The notes under the pieces are model-generated. The model did no database searches. It was not told the DNA's origin and worked only from the letters and a program-made list of their open reading frames with translations. DNA of 64,000 bases from Kalaharituber pfeilii (taxonomy: Eukaryota; Ascomycota; Pezizomycetes; Pezizales; Pezizaceae): positions 44,135 through 108,134 of the forward strand of contig WHUZ01000137.1 in assembly GCA_015179045.1 (NCBI GenBank). The letters run 5' to 3'. The position numbers were made by a program, and so were the translations under genes. Shown in pieces: positions 38,801 through 49,377 of this stretch (the first letter of the stretch is position 1; every line of letters starts with the position of its first letter).

Positions 38801-38997
38801 TGCATGACTATGCCTCCTGCAAAAATCATCCGGCTTCAATGGATCGTACTGCGTAGTAATCGCCTGTACTACCACCCCCCCGACGTGCCTAGTACCCCCA
38901 TCATTATCAAAACTGCTATTATGGCCATTGTAGCCGCTTGTCCAAGTTTTGTTGTCTCCATGCCTTTCCCGCCATTGCGTATGGATATTATTGCCAT
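35859..38997 (-). CDS. Kelch-repeat type I membrane protein (two single-base frame breaks)
   Basis: Six exons on the minus strand: 38997-38800, 38719-38642, 38571-38015, 37943-37804, 37735-37392, 37305-35859. Introns are 80, 70, 71, 68 and 86 bp, all GT-AG. A hydrophobic signal peptide (MAIIAVLIMMGVLG) precedes the mature start QYDPLKPDDFCRR. Kelch blades follow: RLYIDGGYIN, RLFMFGGEFP, RAYYLGGWIG, GLLVSFGGMYTHRNG, YLYGGAAIED, MIIMGGHFPG. Then come PRGFGVHNLDMG and a membrane segment (VIAPAVICPILLVCLLIGSF, about residues 489-512) and a basic stop-transfer YRRKK. A long Pro/Ser-rich cytoplasmic tail of about 400 residues ends the protein. The reading frame needs one more base in exon 1 (G7 run, 38875-38881) and one in exon 5 (C3 run, 37544-37546); with both it is about 921 aa. 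Function is unknown; this is probably a cell-surface sensor or adhesion protein. Confidence 0.8.
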
Positions 38998-41900
38998 TGC
39001 GAATGGTTCTTTATGTGCTTGGTGCGGTCAAACGTCGACGCTTAGCAGAAGTCTTCGAAAGTCGATCTCGGGAATTCGGAAAAAAAAGAAAGGTTGGAAT
39101 TAAAAGGGGACCGGAGAGAGGCGTATTTCCCGAAATAGGTGTCTCCTCGGAAAGAAGCGAGTTTGAAGAGAAAGAAAAAGGTAAAATAAATGGGGTATCA
39201 ACAAGCTACGTTCATCTGTGTAAAGTATCCTGTACTATGTTCCTTAATGAATAGACAATACAGTAGGAGGTGAATGCTGTGCAGTGAAAATAGTAGAATC
39301 AATCGCAAGCAATCAATTCTTCAAGGTCTGAAGGAAATAGGAAAAATAATTAGTAATAGACAAATTATTTTCACACGTTCACGACGCTTCTCTCCAGCCA
39401 GATCTCTGATCGGATCGTCAACGTGATACGATGTCACCCCGCAGGAGGAAATATGAAAACAAGATATTAAAAGAGGAAAGGATTAGAGGGGTCAGGAAGA
39501 AGAGAAAGAGCGGGAGAGCGAGAGGGAGAAAGGGAAGATCGATCTGACGAGAAAAAAAGAGAGGGAAGGGAAGAGGGTCGTAAGGGGGTAAGGGCGCTTT
39601 TTGTTTGCTGCATGTGCAGGTGGGTTAAACGTTTGCCGGCTCGCCGGGTTAGAAGTTGTGATATCATGTCAGACTTTATCCATGGCGGGGAGGCTCCGTA
39701 TGCATGATGGCGGTGATGCTCATTTAGTATAGCCATACTAAGTAAACACCAAGGATTTGGTTTGATGGCATTTTTGGTGATGCTGGCGGCAGGGTCCGGT
39801 GAGGTTCATGTATCTTTGGTCACAAGGAGGTCAAAAAACCGCCTTTGTTAGTGAAAATGACTGTGATGATGACCTGGACAGTCCCAAATGTACAGGATCG
39901 TCTCCAAATGGCATAGTGTCGATAATGCTGTACCTTCCTGTTATATTCTGCAAGCTTAAGCCAGGAGTGCGTAAGTCACAATCCTCTTGGGCGTGGTTTA
40001 GCGATATGCTATACACAGGAAGTATTAATGTCATAGTGGTATAATGGCAGATTCTATGACGCTATCTCAAGTTTCCGCTGAGACGGCGCAGTTGATGGTT
40101 ACATACCAATTCTAACGGTGTTAATATTCAACGGTCAACATCGCGACGTTGGCAACCAGGTCGTGGCAGAATTTCCAAAGTTGTGTTCCATGATCCCGCC
40201 TATCCAATGGGCCCTGTCCTTTGCACGGAAAAGAATCGTCTCGAACAAACCTTAAACACGTCCTGTTGTTGTTTTTGGAACATCTGGCGGCTATGATGCA
40301 AGGATGCCGGTAGATGACGGGTAAAGATCAACGCTTACCCATAATAGAGATAGCGCTTGATGTAATCTTCGATCTGGTAGCTTTCTTGAGGATAACGTAG
40401 ACATGGGATGTGATGTCAGATTTTAGCATCTCCCAATTGAGGGCCCATGTGGAACAGCAACTTATATGGGGGCATATGATTAGGCGCTGTTTGTTAAAGC
40501 GACAGACCCTTGGAGCAGAGTTAGAATATTTCTAGTGGTAAGAAAGATTCAGAGAGTGAATAGCCTGAATGTATCTTGGCTTCCACTATTATGCATTTTC
40601 AATGGTTGAGCCTTGAAGAAATGTAGCTACAGCTTCATGCTCTCCCGATAATTTGGTATCATCGATTGGTGACAGTGAAGATTTCAAATTGTATGGTCAA
40701 TATTTTTCTGACGGTCACAACACCCCGTGCATAAACAGCCAGGTTCGTTATACCAAATTAGGTGCCTTGTCTCCACACAAGCATCGTAGCATAAACAAAT
40801 GTTCTAATACTTGTGAACTAGGCAGCACAATAATACAAATCAACCGAGCTCGATGGATCCCAGGCTCAGCACTCCCTTAATGCTATACATATATCTTACT
40901 AACCACTATACAATGTCACTGTGCAGCACGTAGGTATTGATTATTACATGGTGATGCTAACTGAATGCCTCGCATCACAGAACTGAAACCTCCTTGGTGG
41001 GAGTGAGCCTGGTTACGAGACTAGGAGTGAGCGTGAAGTCAGGTCACCTGCTTGTGTTCTGGTCATGACCGATATTGTCGTGAGAGTTTTTCCATTGCAC
41101 TAAGTTCCGAGACTAGTTAAGTCTGAATTCTGAACCAAACTACGTGTAAACTACCCCCAAGACCGTCCAACTGCCATATGTGGAAGTTTATGGCTTTTTT
41201 TTTTTTTTTTTTTTTTGGGGGGGGGGGTGATTTTAACATCAGCCCCGCGTGACGCGTGCCTTCAATTGCTGCTGTGCTCTATATCCTGCGTCCAAATTCA
41301 CATTTGCTTGTTTCATTCTCTTGGGCAGAAGCATCCTAATTGTGTAGGATTTGGATGCCTGACGAGCAGAACGAAGAAGAATTCAAACATGTTACAAGAT
41401 CCTGGGTCTAGAAGCAAAATGCAGAGCAGATCTTATATGTGAAATTCTCTGTAGCCTTTTTTCCCCGTCAGGAATTCAATGTATCCAATACCCTGTAAAT
41501 TGTTGATCCATGTAGGACTGCATAGCATATACAGTGGGATCAACGGTGCAGTCACAATTCGTACTATCAAGATGTCATGATGACGTAGTCAAGTCTGTTT
41601 GCTTAGCATCTGTTTTATTTAGTTCCGGCCATAGTTAATGCTAACCCCCCTTTGCCCAAAGCGCACAACTTGAGTAAGAGAGTTGGAAAACAAGATCAAG
41701 TGAACATTCTACTGTAGGAGTGAATTCTTTTGCCTAGTTCTCTGAGCTCGTAAAGCACGTTTCAGAAGTATATGTATAGACTCTTCAGTCCTGCATTTTT
41801 CGCTGTCGGGTTTTCTGCCAGACTCCCAGACTCCCCTTCACACGTTGCGTCCTGCCCTGAATTGAAGATCCCCGTTTGTACTCCCTTTGGATGTGCGGAA

Positions 41901-42020
41901 CAGTGCTGATCTCTATCTAACCTACTAGGATCGACAAGTATAAAATCCTAGTCTTTAATAGAGAGGTCAAAAGATAATATTTCGCTATACGGTGACCAGT
42001 ACCGGTGAGCGGTAATGGGG
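38998..42020. other. Intergenic region upstream of the kelch gene
   Basis: The kelch promoter lies at the left side. A purine-rich tract occurs near 39470-39570. No supported gene; A/T-rich with one poly(T)-poly(G) tract at 41195-41227. Confidence 0.4.
41195..41227. repeat. T22-G11 homopolymer junction
   Basis: Twenty-two T followed directly by eleven G. It may be the end of a decayed poly(A)-tailed insertion on the minus strand, but no family A or B tail adjoins it. Confidence 0.8.
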
Positions 42021-42528
42021 GTTGTCACTGACTTACTGGGAATAACTACCAGAATACTCCAGTGACATTTTTATCCTTGAGAATTTAGTAAGTAATGCGA
42101 ATTACCACAAACTTATGCCCCTACACATTACCGCATACGCGTATCAACTTTAATCTTTTGCAACATGCCTCATCTAATTCAAAGAGCTATAATACAACAA
42201 AAGCTTAGGATCGATGTAAAAGCTATCATGATGCTTATGATTCTTAATTGACGCGTGATGAACCCATAAATAGGAATAGGATATGTATGCATTATTTGTG
42301 TTTGTACATGCATCTGAGTGTTGACGTGAATCGGGATGTGAATACGCGGGTGATGCATATGGTGTGAAATAATGCGGGTGTATGTAGCAAAGTAGGCTAC
42401 TAACTGAGCACTACTTACTAGTAGAGCTTACTACCAGTCGAATTTGACTGGTACTGGAGACTACCAGCCACTAAAAGCGCCTCAGTAAGTAGTGGTACAG
42501 TAGCCATTCCCAGTAAGTCAGTGACAAC
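42021..42528. mobile_element. 508-bp TIR element (non-autonomous DNA transposon)
   Basis: The left end gttgtcactgacttactggg and the right end are perfect inverted copies over about 23 bp (gttgtcactgac...gggaat), with weaker similarity further in. Further subterminal copies of agtaagtagtgg-type motifs lie near both ends. The interior has no coding frame of note. No target duplication is obvious next to the TIRs, so the superfamily is undetermined. Confidence 0.7.
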
Positions 42529-44284
42529 TCATAATATAGAGGGTCACCCGCACGAATGATTTCCGCCTGAGTAGAGTGAATTTGAAATAATATGTAAGAA
42601 ATAAATTTCAGTAATGTACAAGGTCAAATTTCCGAATTTTCCTTAGCCTATGTACAACTGTTGGTGCGTGCTAGATTTTGATAGGCGTATCAAGTTGAGT
42701 TTTTCATCAGGGAAAGCACAGAGGTTATATATGCAGGGAAATGCAACTGAAGGGTCTAGGCACTCTGAAAAATCATTCTAACGTGTTCGTATATCAGTGA
42801 GCCCATATTAGTGTGACGTACAGTTAAAAATTAAAAGAGGGAGCGATTGCACTATATGGTGATCATGCTGAGAATGCATACCAGTTAGTAGGTTAGTAGT
42901 ATACTGCATTTCTGGTTAAGCATATCATCGATATTCACGAGACTAGGTATTGTTATAAAGGAGCAAACTTCAGGATGCTGCATACGGCTTGTGAGCAGTT
43001 TAGTGTCAGGTCGCCTGCTTTTTCCCACCACTATAATCCAGGCGTTCAAGCTGTCATCTTGCAAACTACGTTCATAGAACCCCAGGAGCTTATTGTGCGG
43101 TGCTGGAATAATCAAGTTCGGAGCAGTCCTATAATCCTCGCAAACAAATTAATGTATAAAACGCCGGTATTTCATCACGACCGAAGCCAGCGAGGTGAAG
43201 AGGCTTCAAACTCCCCTGAGCAGCATTGAGCGTCACACGCTTCACACATGCACATAAATCCCGATAAAACTGATCTCCTGGGAGTGCCAACTCTATGAGA
43301 GTGGAGCAGTGATAACGAAGGGCCCAGTCAATCTACAATCCCCTAATTCTCTCCAGATGTCAATAACCAACAATTTGGAATCTCTTAACAATCAATCCTG
43401 TTAGGCAGGCCCATTTGTAATACATGAATTTTAAACGCACTGATGTTCGTATGATGTGATCCAGTCTGGCGGAAGTTCTAGCTACCTGGTCTAGGGATTG
43501 TGGCTCCGCATTCGCTTGCTGCAATTTCCGTTCCATCCAGTAAGAATATTGGCAAGTACTCTACACATGCTCATAGGTAATCTACTACCCCGTTCATCAC
43601 TTTTAATTTCCTTTCCAACCCACTACACAGGCAGCTATCCCCATCTCCCTCCATTCCATTCCATACTATTTCAGCTCCCGGAAGGAACTTTTGACAGCTC
43701 TACAGCTCATATTTCCCGCTCATCCAGCAACATCAATCCTCACTTGTTGCTGCTGATTCTTGAGATCTTCGTTCCTCCAAGTACGGAGGCACACTGTATA
43801 TATACGAACCTCTTGAACAGAAAAGCTGCCATTTGCTTCGGATAACGCAATTTCTTAGAGTTATGCATATTTTGGAGATTTTTTCTGCGCGCATCACCAA
43901 GATTTTTGCTATTTGTTTTTTGTATCGTTAATTATGACATTCCAGATCATCTGTCTTTCCTTTTCTATTCTCTTGGCATTCAGCTCAACAAGAAATCTGA
44001 TAATGTAGAAGTGAATCAGATTCTTCACCTCATCCAGGCCCCAAAACCTGGCGCCTTAACCTCTCGGCCGCTCGGATTATGTCAGCGCACAACTTCAATA
44101 CTCGAATGCAGTGTCATGCCCCTTTCGAACTATGCTGATTATGGGCAGCGCATTAGTATTTCTACATAAGGTATCTGTTGTTACGTACGCACAACTTATA
44201 TATAATCATATAATTGTACTATGTGCCATTGCCAATCTTCTCTGGGAAGGGGCAGGACGTTTGAAGTTGAGGAAACTGGAGCTA
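42529..44284. other. Spacer between two TIR elements
   Basis: Short frames only; none recognisable. Confidence 0.4.
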
Positions 44285-45005
44285 CAGTCTAATCTTGCTA
44301 TACGGATGGGCTCTGATTTGGACAACCGTTTCCCATACAAATTGCCATTGCTATACCGGACGTCCTAACAAAACTGGACCGGACAGATACCGGTACCTCC
44401 AGACAAGTAACCCCCTGTCTCCATACAAATAATATTTGCTATCCCGGATATGGTAATACTAATACATCTTAGACTACCCCACTTTACCACTTGGTCTGGT
44501 TGTTTACCACTCTGTTGCCGTTACTGCTACTACTACTGTCGTCACCGCTGCTGCTATCACCTGCTATCTATCGCTGCTGCCACCACTGCTACCACTCTGC
44601 TGCCGCCACGGCTGTTGCCATTGCTGCTACCACGCTGTCGCTGCTGCTGCTGCTGGAAGACTCGAACCATGCTTGTAGATTTTGAAGCTTTTTTGTGTGA
44701 ATTGGTAGGCTTTTAGAAAACAGTCAGAGTTGCGTGTTTTGGCTCTAGTTGATGCTTGCATATTTGATGCTCCAAGAACTTTTAAGGCTCGGCACTTTTC
44801 TAGATGGTGAGAGCGATGAATATTGAATAGACTTGGATCAAGTTAATGTTTGCTACACTTGTTAATTTCCTACTCTAGTAATTTCTATACAAATTTTTGC
44901 CATACCCCTATTACAGCTGCCAAGTATTTTATTCTATACCGGAACCCTACTATACAGGATAAAAGTGCCGGATTTTTGCTCGTCCGGTATAGCAAGGTTA
45001 GACTG
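44285..45005. mobile_element. 721-bp pogo/Fot1-like non-autonomous TIR element
   Basis: The ends read inwards as CAGTCTAATCTTGCTATACG (left) and CAGTCTAACCTTGCTATACC (right), about 18 of 20 identical. TA dinucleotides flank it (44283-44284 and 45006-45007). Copies of the tatac-cgga motif recur subterminally. No transposase: the only notable interior feature is a triplet-rich tract. Classed with pogo/Fot1 by the CAGTC terminus and TA target. Confidence 0.8.
44505..44660 (+). repeat. Imperfect CTG/CTA/CCA triplet tract inside the TIR element
   Basis: About 155 bp of mixed ctg, cta, cca and gcc triplets, ending in five ctg units. Frames through it encode low-complexity Leu/Cys-rich peptides and are not taken as genes. 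Confidence 0.8.
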
Positions 45006-48000
45006 TACCACAGTTAGCTCGAGGTCAGTTTTTGACAAGTTTACTAGAGAGTACAATAGTTGCAAAGGATTGTTTCATGCCTAACTTTGTGGGAATTTGT
45101 GCAGGATAAAGTGCCCCTTTATCAGTTCCGCGGTTATGTGAACCGTGGTTTGTTGGAGTGATACCGGGCTACGATTGGTACATACCAGAACCGATAGAGT
45201 GTTCTGAAGTACGGTGAAATCTCTCTAGAATGAAATACATATTGTATCTTCAACCCGCATCATTGCCATTTGTATTCGCACATTAATTTCAACTTGAATC
45301 AAACAAATACATCATCCCACAATTGCAACATCTACGGAATCATGTATTACAGGCATGCATTTGAGGTTGCAGCTCTACAGTTGAGGGTGATGAGCATATT
45401 TCTTACTTTTATTACTGAAAAGGCTGTTCTATTTCACTGGTTTGGTCAATTAAGCTCGTAGAAAAAACCAATTGATAGATGTGTCCCAAAAACATGTTGT
45501 CCTTCTGCAGGGAACATTTAGACGAATCTCCACGCTACTGTGTGTATCTGGGACATCCCAACTCGACGCTCGCCCAATCTTCCCCGGATCCAGCATTTCA
45601 TGAAACAGCCGTCTCGTTCTCCATCCAAAGTTAGTCTTTCATTGGGCAGGAAGCTTTCAGCTTTTAGCTTCGCCGGTGCCTACTAGCTCCCCATCCTAAT
45701 TGGGGGTGGGATCCATCATGCATTAAGCTATAAGAATTTTCCCGTCGAATGGTAGGCGAGAAGCAAATACAAGGCCTGGAGCATATCAATCTGAGTTGCA
45801 GTGGTGTCTCCATGTGACAGTAAAACCCCGTGATCCAACTATAAACAACTCATTGTTGGCATCCAGGAAAACCATTACCCCCCTCCCCTCTTAATCCTCC
45901 GCAGGATTGACTTTCCTGCCGCCAAAGCTCTGTTGCCTGATTTTCATGATATCGAGTCGATGACGACCCTTTGTCCGTTCCGCTCCTGAAATCTGAAACG
46001 CAGTGGTCACGCCTAAGTGCCCTAAGTGCTCCTGCGTTAGCTCCGGGAAAAAAACTAGAAAACAAAAACTAAGAAAATAAAAACCTGCAAATCGCTACAA
46101 TTATCCACCCACGGATCCCAGACTTTGCTACTATTACAAATGCCCCTCATTTGCTGTAATTGTCACCAGCTCGGCTCTTTAAGGTGAATTTCGAACGATT
46201 TATCGTTGCCAGTTGCATCCCTTTTTTTATTGTATTTTTTTTTTTTTTTTTTCCTGATATTATCCAGTGTGCCGCTGATTCCGTGTGGGGTATTTTGCAC
46301 GATTCCCCCTGGCCGCTAAAATTTTCAGAATGCCACGCCCACGACAAGCTATGCAAGCAATCGTCGGAAAAACTACATATTCATGCACAGCGATACAATA
46401 TGGCATTCTGAAAATCATAGCTTCAGGAGCATCGTGAAAAGTAACCCCTGACTGAGTGGCACACTGGACAATAATCTTTTTTTCTTTCCTTTTTTTCCTT
46501 TCCCATTCCGAGTGCTAAATAACTGCATATGTACATCCACCTACAAAGAACGTATCCTCTACTATCTACAGGATTCTTCCCTCACTTCTTATCTCAGACT
46601 TACGTGCCCGTTTCTTTTCTTCAACATTTAGTCCTTTCGTGGTGTGAACCCTCTATTTCCTTTTTGGGCGTGGGAACCGTAGTTACCTATTGGGGCCTAG
46701 TCCTGCATTATTCAGAGTTCCTTGTTCCCAACACAAGGTACTCTGTAGCACTTGCGGTCAGCTAGGTGACAACAGCAGGACTTGCCAACGCCTTCATAGT
46801 TTGAAATTTCCCTTGTATGCATAATTTCCTGGCAGCGGAAGTGGATCAAGACACGAATGAGTTGACTATCGAATTCTATATAGCGCAGATTCATCCTGGA
46901 ATATTTAGACCAACAGGTAGTTTGGTTTCGTTTAACATCTTTATGATACTACAATACCCTGAAACGAGATATGTAACGCTATCACTCAATGCTAGTAAAT
47001 ATTGGACACGAAAGGTTCGGAACTGTTGCTGAAATACAGACTTGATGTCGCATCGTTTCAGTCTCTCCAGTAGGTACAGGCCAGTAGCATTGCTCAGTTC
47101 CGATTTCTATTAGTGGTCCTACGGTACCGTTTCATATAGACCGGAGGAAACAGCTACATGAAGTATGTTTCTGACATTCTCAAGATCGTAGGTCGAGAGA
47201 GTTCTATTCCGATTCTCCTGCGCCAATTTTTTGTTTTGTTTTTTTGGTGTTAAATGAAGTTGAATATTTGAACAATGCGGGGAACGAGAGGTAACATGAA
47301 CGCTGTTTGCCCATACCGTAGAATTTCGCGAAAAAAATCACATCTTATACTAGTACATGAGTCCTGTACAGGTGAAGGGCTACTGCTAGGTTCTTATACA
47401 TGAATATGGTCCTATCCATGATCTATGGTCTTTTAGCGTTGCTGTTGATGTCTTTTATGTTACGTATATATATGCAATTACTCTACATATCCAGCACAAA
47501 TTCTCCAAACTCAAGAGCTTCAGCATCCCCTATCCAGCTCGTACTCATTTTAAGTATGCCTTTTCCGCGGTATTCTACGGTATACTCAGTAGTCACATCT
47601 CATCGTACCTTCTCTAGCTAATACTTTTGTGCTTACGCCCACGGCAATTGCGAGGGCTGCAATTACATATGCCCTTAAGCATAGCTAAATTACTACATAG
47701 CCTTACCTAATGATTTTCCCCAACCTTGCCCTAGTCGTAACCAGCCCTTGCCCCCTTTTTTCGCCCTTTCATCGGCACTAGCCTTGTTTTTGCCAGCCTC
47801 GGTTACCTTTCCGTCATTCCCCCCTAAAAAACGCCATCTTTCCAACCTGAAACGCCTTTCACTTCCCCATCCCCACCACATTGCGTTCTTTGAAACGAAA
47901 GCTGTCCCTGCCGATCCCATCGCTTGGCAGCTGATGTGCACCACAGCCATTCCCAAATTCCATAAGTGAAGTGATTATCCATTTAAGAATATCATAGCCG

Positions 48001-49377
48001 GCGCCACAGGGTGCATGAATCCCTAGGTAAGGTAATAGCCACCGTCTCCCCAACTGAGGAAGAAGAGGTGTGATCGACAGAAAAGAATACCACGAGAGGA
48101 CAAGCATGAGCTGAATGAACCGTTGGCAGATTCCTATTTCTGGGACTACTGATGTTAATTCGGAGCTAGCACAAGCCACACAAAGAGGAGAACCTCGGCC
48201 AACAAAACTAGGTACCCGCGATTCGTCCAGCGCCTGATATTTACCGGAATACCCAGATGCCTGAAAATAAGGCAGGGAATCTAGAATATTTGGTTTTCAA
48301 TTGGATCATGGACAACTCACCGCCATGTTACGAGATTAGGGAGGCTCAGACCTAATTATCGAAATTTCTCAACAACACATGGGCAAATCAGATGCGCGCT
48401 GCAAAAGACCGAATTATTTTGCATCTCAGCAGCATGCGGATTTTCTGTCATGAAATGAGAACCCCAGCGCGCCCAATAATAGGTGGGTACATTGTGATAC
48501 ACACAGAAAACTAACATGCAGCTAACTTTACCCTTGTCGATCACCCACGCTGACTGCAACCGCTCATGACTCGCATGCATCGACGGCACCAAACGCAGGA
48601 ACGCATTTTGGCCATGTTTTCCACGCCGAATTTAGCCGCATTGATCAATTTTGGAGCTACCACCAACGGGCATACCGCTTTCAACCATCCAAGGTCGCAC
48701 AATGAACGCCCAAAACAATCCTCATATGGATCCCCACCTCCTGTGGCTTCAGCCGCAGGCCAGGGCATGGGATAAGTCTGATCAGTGGCGTAGGCGGGAG
48801 GGGGGGGATCCGAAACTGGAAATCAACCGGCAAAACTGTGAGAGTACATATAGGGATTCCTTCTTCCCACCTTCTGCAGATTCTGTCCCAATACTGTACT
48901 CATTGGGTAGCCAGAAGCTCAGTGGAGACAGGACAGGAGTTACAATCTTTTTTCTCCTTTTTTTCCCCTTTTTCCTTTTTCTTTTGCTTGCTGCAGGAGT
49001 GTGGTTTGCATACTCTAGAACATTCAGCTCATTCGATATACCACCAGTCGTTTACATACTTCATAGGTCTCATACATCTCGGCATATTTGTCCTTTAAAA
49101 GGCACATGTTATCAGCTACCTAACATACCCAGCAGAAGCCTCCATCCATTCTCTTCAGCTTCGGCTTGTGGTCGTAGGTGCTTAGGTCACTTTATACCAC
49201 TGCCATACCTTCGTAGTCAGAGTTCTACATTGCCGTTTCTCATCCTAGAGTTTTATTGTTATATATCTCATCTATCGTTTACTACATCCCTTTACCCGAG
49301 TGCAATCGCACCGGAGGGAATTTTCCTTCCATATCTAATTCTATTAACACCCGACCTATAGAGGTACCACTGCAACC
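45006..49377. other. Gene-poor stretch upstream of the CFEM gene
   Basis: The part nearest the CFEM start has a pyrimidine-rich tract (48950-48990) of the kind common in fungal promoters. A T-rich run at 46227-46252 is another possible decayed tail. Frames in 45-49 kb show no domains. Confidence 0.4.

Noticed and set aside
40025..40100. A-box-like sequence tagtggtataatgg
   Set aside because: No B box or cloverleaf downstream.
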